Positions 47,182 to 54,352 of a stretch of DNA of 64,000 nt are shown piece by piece (positions within the stretch are counted from its first letter, which is position 1; every line of letters begins with the position of its first letter). The position numbers and the translations under genes were made by a program. The notes beneath the pieces are model-generated. The model made no database searches and was not told where the DNA came from. It was given only the letters and a program-made list of their open reading frames with translations. The stretch lies in assembly GCA_032249695.1 (NCBI GenBank), contig JAVVHE010000007.1:1-64000 (forward strand). Reading direction: 5' to 3'. The DNA comes from JAVVHE01 sp032249695. GTDB lineage: Bacteria > Pseudomonadota > Alphaproteobacteria > Sphingomonadales > Sphingomonadaceae.

Positions 47182-49683
47182 ATGGCTGCTGCGCTTGCCA
47201 CCGCCGTCGACAACCCGGCGCGCGCCCCGCTCACCCACGATGCCATCGAGGCGGCGGCGCGTGCCGCCTGCGGTCGGGTCGCGCCGCTGTGGCCGCTCGC
47301 CACCTTCGTCGCGGTCAACCCCTTCTTCGGCTTCATGGACCACAGCTTTGCGGTGACCGCTGCCAAGCTGCGGCGCGTCACTGGCGCGGAAACGCTGATG
47401 GGCCGCGAGTTCTACGTCGCGAAGATCGCCGCCGGAGAGATCGGCCGCGCCGACCTCCAAGCAGCGATCGCCGCGGCGCCCGCCGAGTGGCGCGTGCCCG
47501 CCACCGCTGACGAGCTCATGGCCGCGGCGCGCCAGCCCGCTCCGGCCGAGCGGCCGGGCGCGGTCGTTGCGACGATTGCCGACACGCTCGACCGCCTCGC
47601 GCGCGGCGACCGCCAGGTGGCGCGCACCGCGTTCATGGTCGACGAGATCTCCAAGTTCTGTGCCGCCTATTTCGATGAAGGCCAGGCCGCCTGGACCGCG
47701 CCCGCGAAGAAGCTGCCGCTCTACCAGGCGTGGCGGGCGGCCGCGCGCTTCGACCGCAATCCGGAGACGATGGGCGTCAAGCGTTTCCGCGCCTCGGTCG
47801 CGGCATGCCCCGAGAACCCGATCGACGCGATCGCCTATGTCGTCGCCGCGCAGGGGCTGCCCGAGAGCGCGCTGGAAGACTACCTGTTCCGCGCGCTGTT
47901 CGATATCGGTGGCTGGGCCGCCTACGCGCGCCGCGTCGGCTTTGTAGCGGGGCTATACGGACAGGCCGACGACACGCTGATCCAGTTGCTCGCCGTGCGG
48001 CTGGTATGGGGCTACGCGCTCTATCAGGAGCGCACCGACCCGGCCTTCCGCCAGGCTTGGGCCAAGGAGATGGCGAAGGCCGCCGCCATGCCGCGTGGCG
48101 AGCGCGTCGCCGACGACCACGATCTGACGATCCGCCTGGTGCTCCACGATGCGTTCGAGCGCGCGTTCCAGCGCACGATGCTCGACGCGCTGAAGGGGGC
48201 GCCGGTGTTGCCCGCGCCCGCGACCAAGAAGCCGTTGCAGGCCGCCTTCTGCATCGACGTTCGCTCCGAGGTCTATCGCCGGGCGCTGGAAGCCGTGATG
48301 CCCGATGTGGAGACGATCGGCTTTGCCGGCTTCTTCGGCTTTCCCATCGATTACGTGCCGATCGGCCAAAGCCGCGGCAACGCGCATTGCCCGGTGCTAC
48401 TGACACCCGCCTTCTCAATCACCGAGACGATCAAGGGCGCGAGCGAGGAGCACGAGACCGAGGCGCTCGGCCTGCGTCTGCTCCGCCGCCGCGCCGCCAA
48501 GATGTGGAAGGCGTTCAAGCTGTCGGCCGTCAGCAGCTTCACCTTCGTCGAGACGAACGGTCTGTTGTTCGCGCCCAAGCTGGTGTCGGACAGTCTCGGC
48601 CTCACCCGGCCCGCCCCCAACCCGCGCTATGACGGCCTTGATCCCGAGGACCGCGAGCATCTGGGCCCGCGCATCGACCCGAAGATCGTCGGCGGCAAGA
48701 TGACAGGCTTTGATCCCAAGCAGCGCGTCGACATGGCTGAGGCGGTGCTGCGCGCGATGAGCCTGACAAAGGATTTCGCGCGGATCGTGCTGCTGGCGGG
48801 CCACGGATCGACGACGGTCAACAACCCGCACGCCGCGGGCCTCGATTGCGGCGCCTGCGGCGGGCACACCGGCGAGGCGAATGCTCGCGTCGCGGCTGCG
48901 ATCCTTAACGACCCCGCGGTGCGCGAGAGCCTGGTCAAGCGCGGCATCACGATCAGCTACGAGACGTGGTTCGTGCCGGCGCTGCACGACACCACGACCG
49001 ACGAGATCACGCTGTTCGACGTGAACGAAGTGCCGGGCAGCCACGCCGACGACCTGCGCTATCTGCGCGCCGCGCTGGGCACTGCATCGGAGTGCGCGCG
49101 CGCCGAGCGGGCGGGGGCGCTAGGGCTGGAGCCGAACTCCGACATTCACAGTGCCATCCACGAGCGTAGCCGTGACTGGAGCCAGGTGCGGCCCGAATGG
49201 GGGCTGGCGGGCAACGCCGCCTTCATCGCCGCGCCGCGCAGCCGCACGCGCGGGCGCGACTTCGGCGGGCGCGCGTTCCTGCACAGCTATGAGTGGCGCG
49301 AGGACACCGGCTTCAAGGTGCTCGAGCTCATTATGACCGCGCCGATGGTCGTCGCGAGCTGGATCAACCTGCAGTATCTCGGCTCGACGACCGACAACCG
49401 CGCCTTCGGCTGCGGCGACAAAACGCTGCACAATGTCTGCGGTCAGCATGGCGTCTTGGAAGGGAACGCGGGCGACCTGCGAGTCGGCCTACCGTGGCAG
49501 TCGCTGCACGATGGCCGCAAGCTGATGCACGAGCCGCAGCGACTGAACGTCGTCATCGAAGCGCCGCGCGCGGCGGTCGCCGACGTGATCGCCAAGCACG
49601 CGATGGTCCGCGATCTGGTGCAGAACGGCTGGCTGCACCTGTGGCTGATCGACAGCCTCAGCGGAGCGGTGCAGCGCTACTGA
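47182..49683 (+). CDS. dabA: DabA: beta-carbonic-anhydrase-like subunit of inorganic carbon transporter (DUF2309)
   Basis: 833 residues, UPF0753/DUF2309 family. The zinc site is complete: Cys357 and Asp359 in FCIDVRSE, His541 in LAGHGSTTVNNPHAAG and Cys556 in LDCGACGGHTGEANARVAA. The spacing between His541 and Cys556 (15 residues) matches the site described in Halothiobacillus DabA2. Other conserved pieces: GFAGFFGFPI and GLPWQSLHDG near the C-terminus. DabA hydrates CO2 in an energised one-way reaction with DabB, loading the cell with bicarbonate. No rubisco or carboxysome gene is in the window. Confidence 0.93.
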   Translation: MAAALATAVDNPARAPLTHDAIEAAARAACGRVAPLWPLATFVAVNPFFGFMDHSFAVTAAKLRRVTGAETLMGREFYVAKIAAGEIGRADLQAAIAAAPAEWRVPATADELMAAARQPAPAERPGAVVATIADTLDRLARGDRQVARTAFMVDEISKFCAAYFDEGQAAWTAPAKKLPLYQAWRAAARFDRNPETMGVKRFRASVAACPENPIDAIAYVVAAQGLPESALEDYLFRALFDIGGWAAYARRVGFVAGLYGQADDTLIQLLAVRLVWGYALYQERTDPAFRQAWAKEMAKAAAMPRGERVADDHDLTIRLVLHDAFERAFQRTMLDALKGAPVLPAPATKKPLQAAFCIDVRSEVYRRALEAVMPDVETIGFAGFFGFPIDYVPIGQSRGNAHCPVLLTPAFSITETIKGASEEHETEALGLRLLRRRAAKMWKAFKLSAVSSFTFVETNGLLFAPKLVSDSLGLTRPAPNPRYDGLDPEDREHLGPRIDPKIVGGKMTGFDPKQRVDMAEAVLRAMSLTKDFARIVLLAGHGSTTVNNPHAAGLDCGACGGHTGEANARVAAAILNDPAVRESLVKRGITISYETWFVPALHDTTTDEITLFDVNEVPGSHADDLRYLRAALGTASECARAERAGALGLEPNSDIHSAIHERSRDWSQVRPEWGLAGNAAFIAAPRSRTRGRDFGGRAFLHSYEWREDTGFKVLELIMTAPMVVASWINLQYLGSTTDNRAFGCGDKTLHNVCGQHGVLEGNAGDLRVGLPWQSLHDGRKLMHEPQRLNVVIEAPRAAVADVIAKHAMVRDLVQNGWLHLWLIDSLSGAVQRY

Positions 49684-49698
49684 AGCTTACGCCCCCTT

Positions 49699-49719
49699 CC
49701 TCCCGCCTGACGTGGGAGG
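49699..49719. terminator. Hairpin between convergent dabA and pspF
   Basis: CCTCCCGC and GTGGGAGG form an 8-bp stem (one G-U) around a 5-base loop, about 15 bp after the dabA stop and just before the pspF stop. It can end either transcript. Confidence 0.45.
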
Positions 49720-49725
49720 GCACAG

Positions 49726-50751
49726 TCACGCGCTGCTCCGCTCCAGAATCCCGTGCTTTCTCAGGCAATGGCGCAGCTGGTCGTAGCTCAGCCCCAGCGC
49801 GGCGGCGGCCGCGCGCTGGTTGTGGCGGCAACGGCTGAGCGCGCGCTCCAGCAGCCGCTTCTCGTAGGCGCCGACCGCCGCGCGGAAGTCGGCGGGTTCG
49901 GCGGCGGCCTCGGCGATCGGGTCGATCGGCGCGGCATCGGGCCGCCGCGACAGCGCGCTCGTCTCGCCCTTGGGCCGCCACGGGCTTTCGAACGGGTCGA
50001 GCTCAATCTCGCCGATCGGCGTCGTCTCGTCGCCCCAGCGATAGAGCGAGCGCTCCACCGCATTGCGCAGCTCGCGCACATTCCCCGGCCAGCTGTGGCG
50101 CTCCAATCGCTCGCGCACCGCCGATGCGAAGCCCGGAAAGCGCGCCCAGCCCAGCTCGGCCGCCATGCGCCGCCCGAAATGCTCGGCCAGGACCAGAATG
50201 TCCTCGCCGCGCACGCGCAGCGGCGGCAGCGTGATCACCTCGAAGCTCAGCCGGTCGAGCAAATCGGCGCGAAACTTCCCCTCGGCGGCTAGCGCGGGCA
50301 GGTCGACATTTGCTGCCCCGACCAGCCGTACGTCGACGGTGACCGGCCGCGATCCGCCGACCCGCAGCAGCTGGCCATATTCGACGACGCGCAGCAGCCG
50401 CTCCTGCGCGGGGACGCTGAGGGTGCCGATCTCGTCCAGGAACAGCGTGCCGCCGTCGGCCTCCTCGAACCGTCCCGCGCGCTGCTTGGAAGCACCGGTG
50501 AAGCTGCCCGCCTCGTGCCCGAACAGCTCCGAGTCGATGAGGCTCTCGGGCAGCGCCGCGCAATTCATCACGATGAGCGGCCCGTCCCAGCGTGCCGACA
50601 GCCGGTGGAGGCGCTCGGCGATCAGTTCCTTGCCGGTGCCGCGCTCGCCGATCACCAGCACCGGGCGATCGAGCCGGGCTGCAAGCGAAGCGCGCTCGAT
50701 CGCGTCGAGGAACGCTGACGATTGCCCGACGAGTTGTGAAGGACTGGCCAT
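49726..50751 (-). CDS. pspF: Phage shock protein operon activator PspF
   Basis: 341 residues, a sigma-54 bacterial enhancer-binding protein. The AAA+ core has Walker A GERGTGKE (35-42), HEAGSFTGASKQ (80-90) and GGTLFLDEIGTL; the canonical GAFTGA loop is GSFTGA (82-87). The C-terminal Fis-type helix-turn-helix is CRHNQRAAAAALGLSYDQLR. There is no N-terminal receiver, as in PspF, so it is inhibited by PspA instead. It is divergent from the psp genes, with the sigma-54 promoter between. Confidence 0.92.
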   Translation of the reverse strand: MASPSQLVGQSSAFLDAIERASLAARLDRPVLVIGERGTGKELIAERLHRLSARWDGPLIVMNCAALPESLIDSELFGHEAGSFTGASKQRAGRFEEADGGTLFLDEIGTLSVPAQERLLRVVEYGQLLRVGGSRPVTVDVRLVGAANVDLPALAAEGKFRADLLDRLSFEVITLPPLRVRGEDILVLAEHFGRRMAAELGWARFPGFASAVRERLERHSWPGNVRELRNAVERSLYRWGDETTPIGEIELDPFESPWRPKGETSALSRRPDAAPIDPIAEAAAEPADFRAAVGAYEKRLLERALSRCRHNQRAAAAALGLSYDQLRHCLRKHGILERSSA

Positions 50752-50928
50752 GCCAACTCTTAGCGCTTTTCACCAACCGTTGGCTAGGCCATCGCAGCCC
50801 CGCGGCGCGTGCGCTGCGGCGGTCGGGGCCGGTCCCAGCCGATCAAGGACACGAAAGTCGCAGTTTTCCGTGTTCGTTCACGGCTGGAAACTTGCTCCAA
50901 ATCGCTGCCAAACCGCCCGCAAGGCACT

Positions 50929-50944
50929 TGGCACGGCCGATGCA
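50929..50944 (+). promoter_or_regulatory. Sigma-54 (-24/-12) promoter of the psp operon
   Basis: TGGCACGGCCGATGCA has GG and GC 10 bases apart, the invariant sigma-54 spacing, and the TGGCACG half matches the consensus exactly. It lies 60 bp before the small psp ORF and is read toward pspABC. PspF, divergently encoded, is the expected activator. Confidence 0.8.
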
Positions 50945-51003
50945 AAGCATGGGACAAGCCCGGCGGATCATCCGGCGGGCCTCAGATCGGAAGGAAACTC
51001 GCC

Positions 51004-51120
51004 ATGCGCACCAACCTGAAGAACGGCTTTTTCGCCACCGTTGCCGCGGCCGTGATGGGCACGCTGCTGATCGCCGCTGCAGCCGCGCCCGCGCTGGCGC
51101 CCGGTATGATCGCAGCCTGA
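51004..51120 (+). CDS. 38-residue membrane peptide at the head of the psp operon
   Basis: MRTNLKNGFFATVAAAVMGT then LLIAAAAAPAL to the end PGMIAA. A positively charged N-terminus and one long Ala/Leu hydrophobic stretch mark a small inner-membrane or exported protein. AAGGAAAC lies about 8 bases before the ATG. It is the first gene after the sigma-54 promoter, 52 bp before pspA, so it must be induced with the stress operon. Function unknown; no family recognised. Confidence 0.6.
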   Translation: MRTNLKNGFFATVAAAVMGTLLIAAAAAPALAPGMIAA

Positions 51121-51172
51121 CGCAGGCTGCGCTATCATGGCCACGCTCAAGCTTGAAGGACACCGGACCCCC

Positions 51173-51838
51173 ATGGGCATTTTCTCCCGCGCCGCTGACA
51201 TCATCGCAGCGAACGTCACCGATCTCCTCGATCGCGCCGAGGATCCAGCGAAGATGATTCGCCTGATCATCGCGGAGATGGAGGAGACGCTGGTCGAAGT
51301 CCGCGCATCGGCCGCTCGGTCGATCGCCGACCAGAAGGAGCTGCGCCGCGGCATCCGCAAGCTGGACGACGCGCAGGCGAGCTGGGCCGAGAAGGCCGAG
51401 CTGGCGCTGTCGAAGGGCCGCGAGGACCTCGCGAAGGCCGCGCTGATCGAGAAGGCGAAGCTGGGGCAGGTTGCCGAGGCGACTCGCCGCGAGATCGAGA
51501 TGATCGACGAGGCGCTGAAGGGCTACGAGGCCGACATCGCCAAGCTGGAGAAGAAGCTGCGCGAGGCGCGCGCCCGCCAGACGCACGCGATGAGCCGTCT
51601 GGAATCGGCCGAAAACAGGTTCCGCCTGCGCACTGTCCTCAACGGATCGAAAACCGAGGAGGCATTCAGCCGGTTCGAGATTCTGGATCGCCGTGCCGAC
51701 ATCGTCGAAGGCCGCGCCGACGCCTTGGAGCTGGGCCGTCCGAAGACGCTGGAAGAGGAGATCGCCGAGCTGCGCTCGGACGACGCCGTCGAGGAAGAAC
51801 TCGCACAGCTGAAGGCGCGCATGGGGCGGGAGGGCTGA
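51173..51838 (+). CDS. pspA: Phage shock protein A
   Basis: 221 residues starting MGIFSRAADIIAAN, the PspA amphipathic helix that binds stressed membranes. The rest is the IM30/PspA coiled coil: ANVTDLLDRAEDPAKMIRLI, EMEETLVEVRASAAR, KAALIEKAKL and LEKKLREARARQTHAMSRLE. PspA inhibits PspF under rest conditions and forms scaffolds on damaged membrane. The in-frame ATG 36 bases upstream is unlikely because it would precede the amphipathic helix. Confidence 0.95.
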   Translation: MGIFSRAADIIAANVTDLLDRAEDPAKMIRLIIAEMEETLVEVRASAARSIADQKELRRGIRKLDDAQASWAEKAELALSKGREDLAKAALIEKAKLGQVAEATRREIEMIDEALKGYEADIAKLEKKLREARARQTHAMSRLESAENRFRLRTVLNGSKTEEAFSRFEILDRRADIVEGRADALELGRPKTLEEEIAELRSDDAVEEELAQLKARMGREG

Positions 51839-51839
51839 G

Positions 51840-52109
51840 ATGGACTGGACCGCTGTTGTCGTTGTCCCGACGCTGTTCGTCGGCCTTCCATGGCTGATCC
51901 TCCACTATATGACGCAGTGGCGGCGCAATCAGGGACTGACAATTCAAGATGAGAAGCTCCTCGACGATCTGTACGAAACCGCCCGCAAGCTGGACGATCG
52001 CGTGCAGACCATCGAACGCATCATGACCGCGGACAACCCGCGCTGGCGTGAGGAGCGGATCGCCGCTCCGCAGACCGTGCGCGAACTCGATTTCGATCGG
52101 AGGCACTGA
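51840..52109 (+). CDS. pspB: Phage shock protein B
   Basis: 89 residues: one N-terminal membrane helix (VVVVPTLFVGLPWLILHYMT) and a cytoplasmic coiled coil (LLDDLYETARKLDDRVQTIE). PspB senses membrane stress with PspC and sequesters PspA. It is one base away from pspA and overlaps pspC by one base (TGATG). A tail NPRWREERIAAPQTVRELDF is typical of the proteobacterial family. Confidence 0.92.
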   Translation: MDWTAVVVVPTLFVGLPWLILHYMTQWRRNQGLTIQDEKLLDDLYETARKLDDRVQTIERIMTADNPRWREERIAAPQTVRELDFDRRH

Positions 52110-52498
52110 TGGAACCTCGCCGCACGCAATTCTACCTGGACAAGGTCAACGGCAAGGTTGGCGGCGTCTGCTCGGGCATCGCGGACTATTTCGGGATCGA
52201 CCCGCTGCTGGTCCGCATCGGCTGGATCGCAGCCATGATGACCTTGGGCGTGCCGTTCTTCCTCTATTTTCTGGTCTGGTGGCTCGCACCGGTGAAGCCC
52301 GCCTCGCTCTACGCGATTGACCGATCGGAGGACCCGGAGGCGAAGAAGTTCTGGACCGAGGTGCGCGTGGCGCCCCGCAGGTCCATCCGCGACGTCCACA
52401 GCCGTTTCCGCGAGATTGATCGCCGCCTGCGCGACATCGAAGCCCACGCGGTCAGCAGCAACACCAGCCTAGCCAGCCAGATCGACAGCCTGCGCTGA
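52109..52498 (+). CDS. pspC: Phage shock protein C
   Basis: 129 residues. The PspC domain is YLDKVNGKVGGVCSGIADYFG, then the hydrophobic helix RIGWIAAMMTLGVPFFLYFL. A C-terminal helical region (SIRDVHSRFREIDRRLRDIE) may pair with PspB. It completes pspABC. Confidence 0.93.
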   Translation: MEPRRTQFYLDKVNGKVGGVCSGIADYFGIDPLLVRIGWIAAMMTLGVPFFLYFLVWWLAPVKPASLYAIDRSEDPEAKKFWTEVRVAPRRSIRDVHSRFREIDRRLRDIEAHAVSSNTSLASQIDSLR

Positions 52499-52529
52499 AC
52501 CAAATCGCCCGCCAGGGCCGGAGGATAGA

Positions 52530-52844
52530 ATGAGTTGGGGCAGTCCCGAGACCATCCTAAGCCTGCTCGCCATTTTGATTGTGGGTCGTGGCATTACGAC
52601 AGCGATCCGGGTCAAGGCAGGAGCATCCGATCTCGACTGGAGAGCACGACGCGGTGGTGAGAAGTTCGCCGCGTTCTTCGACGCAGCGGGGCTCGCCGAC
52701 AGCCGCAAGATCGAGCTGCTGGCGAACGAGAACGCTACGCTAAAGGGTCAGATCACGCGCCTAGAGGAGCGAGTGGCGGTGCTGGAGCGCATTGCGACCG
52801 ACCCGGCCAAGCGGCTGGAGACCGAGATCGAGGGGCTGCGCTGA
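52530..52844 (+). CDS. PspB-like small membrane coiled-coil protein, copy 1
   Basis: 104 residues. N-terminal membrane segment (ETILSLLAILIVGRG), a middle part with FFDAAGLADSRKIELLANEN, and a coiled coil RLEERVAVLERIATDPAKRL ending EIEGLR. The tail motif recurs in the next genes and resembles the coiled-coil of PspB. GGAGGATAG lies upstream as ribosome site. It is 31 bp after pspC, so it belongs to the operon. Confidence 0.7.
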   Translation: MSWGSPETILSLLAILIVGRGITTAIRVKAGASDLDWRARRGGEKFAAFFDAAGLADSRKIELLANENATLKGQITRLEERVAVLERIATDPAKRLETEIEGLR

Positions 52845-52883
52845 CGCGCCGACCCGCACCAATCACAGGCAGGACCACGACCG

Positions 52884-53465
52884 ATGCAGGACACAATCAC
52901 TCCGCCGCCGCCGATCGAGCAGGCTGGCCGCACCGCCTCTGAGGCAGCCCTCGACCAGGTGCGGACGGCAGCCGACGCGGCGCAGGCCGCAGCCGACAAG
53001 GCAAAGGCCGATTCGATCAGCGAGGCAGGCGCAAAGAACCTCGAAGGAAGCGCCAAGCACGGCGCGGTTGTTGTCTCAAGCGACGGCGGGACCGTGACGA
53101 CCAGCTACAGCTCCGACGATCGCGGCGACTACTCGCGGCAACATCAGCGCGAAAAGTCCGACACCTTGCTTGGTGCACTCGGCATTTCAGTACCCGTATT
53201 CATTCTCATAATCGTCTTTGGTTATAAACTACTCCGCGACTACATGGCGATCCGCCGCGGATACCCGATCCGCTCGCGCGGCAAGTGGGTGGAGCCTGCT
53301 GGCGGCAGCCCCGACGCGCAGCGAGCGCAGCAGCTGCTGACAAACGAGAACGAGCGGCTGCGCGGCCAGGTCACGCGGCTGGAAGAGCGTGTCGCTGTGC
53401 TGGAGCGGATCGTCACCGATCCCGCCAAGCGCGTCGCCGACGAAATCGAAGCGCTGCGGCGCTGA
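52884..53465 (+). CDS. PspB-like small membrane coiled-coil protein, copy 2 (long form)
   Basis: 193 residues. An Ala/Lys/Glu-rich N-terminal domain (about 1-90) may be extra-cytoplasmic or disordered. A membrane helix follows near 95-115 (LGALGISVPVFILIIVFGYK), then the same cytoplasmic tail: RLEERVAVLERIVTDPAKRV ending EIEALRR. The near-identity of the tail to copy 1 indicates gene duplication. No known function for the N-terminal part. Confidence 0.7.
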   Translation: MQDTITPPPPIEQAGRTASEAALDQVRTAADAAQAAADKAKADSISEAGAKNLEGSAKHGAVVVSSDGGTVTTSYSSDDRGDYSRQHQREKSDTLLGALGISVPVFILIIVFGYKLLRDYMAIRRGYPIRSRGKWVEPAGGSPDAQRAQQLLTNENERLRGQVTRLEERVAVLERIVTDPAKRVADEIEALRR

Positions 53466-53485
53466 GAAGAACGGAGAGAGCTGCG

Positions 53486-53644
53486 ATGGAGATGGGCTGC
53501 TTGATGCCAGTGGCCGGGCGGGGACGATCAAAGAGCCAGCTGACACGGCCGGAGGGGCGCATGGCGACGACGGAGCGCATCGCGACCGATCCCGCGAACC
53601 GGCTCGACCGCGAGATCGTCAGCCTGACCACCCGAGCGAACTGA
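53486..53644 (+). pseudogene. Degenerate copy of the PspB-like tail
   Basis: A 52-residue ORF whose second half, LTRPEGRMATTERIATDPAN then RLDREIVSL, aligns with the ITRLEERVAVLERIATDPAK tail of copy 1 but has lost the coiled-coil heptads (Pro and Gly inserted). No membrane helix. It looks like a decaying member of the array. It has an upstream GGAGAG, so it may still be translated. Confidence 0.5.
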
Positions 53645-53688
53645 ACCACCGCTGCACGACAGCGACACCGGACTGAGGAGAACCTGCC

Positions 53689-53904
53689 GTGGTGTTCTGG
53701 GAAGCCGTTACATTGGTCCTGCTGGCGGCCGGCGTGTGGCAGGCCCTGCGCAACCGCCAGCCGCGCGTGTCGGCGCCGCCCCCCGAAATGGACGCGCTCT
53801 ATGGAGAGATCGCGCGCCTGCGTGACCGGGTTGAAGTGCTCGAGCGGATCGCGACCGACCAGCCGCGCCGCCTGTCGCAACAGATCGAGGATTTGAGGAG
53901 CTGA
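53689..53904 (+). CDS. PspB-like small membrane coiled-coil protein, copy 4
   Basis: 71 residues: one helix (FWEAVTLVLLAAGVWQALRN) and the short tail IARLRDRVEVLERIATDQPR ending QQIEDLRS. A GAGGAG site sits 8 bases before the GTG start. It is the shortest complete version of the theme: membrane helix plus coiled coil. Confidence 0.75.
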   Translation: MVFWEAVTLVLLAAGVWQALRNRQPRVSAPPPEMDALYGEIARLRDRVEVLERIATDQPRRLSQQIEDLRS

Positions 53905-53908
53905 CAAC

Positions 53909-54136
53909 ATGCTTGCATGGGAAAGCCTTGCCGTCGTGACCGGCGGCACCTTGGCGGCGATCACCATCCTCGCCGTCGCTGCATCCAGCGCCTTCCGCCG
54001 CTGGATCGACTGGAAGCGGAGCGAGCTGGGCGCCACGACCGGCGGCCCGGCCAGCCCGGCCAACCGCATCGAGATCGCCGACCTGAAGGAACGCGTTCGC
54101 AAGCTGGAAGCCATTGCAGCGGGCGTGGAGCTATAA
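53909..54136 (+). CDS. Small membrane coiled-coil protein, copy 5
   Basis: 75 residues. Helix LAVVTGGTLAAITILAVAAS, basic stretch FRRWIDWKRSE, then a coiled coil EIADLKERVRKLEAIAAGVE. It starts 4 bp after copy 4 and ends the expanded psp operon. Its tail is the least similar of the set (LKERVRKLEAIA versus LEERVAVLERIA). Confidence 0.7.
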   Translation: MLAWESLAVVTGGTLAAITILAVAASSAFRRWIDWKRSELGATTGGPASPANRIEIADLKERVRKLEAIAAGVEL

Positions 54137-54352
54137 GCTACCGTCTCCGCTCCGGCGGGACGCGGAGGGCTGCGGCGTCCGGACCGAGCGAAGCTGGAGA
54201 AATCGGCGAGTCCGTGAGCGAAGTTGAAGCGCACCGACGAAGTTTGGTTGCGCGGCCATAACGCGGCCGAGGCGCGAGCCATAGCGTACCGAGGCTGTTG
54301 TTCGAGCTGATCGACAGCGCGCTCGCTCGCTCGCCGCGCGCGTCAATCGCGG

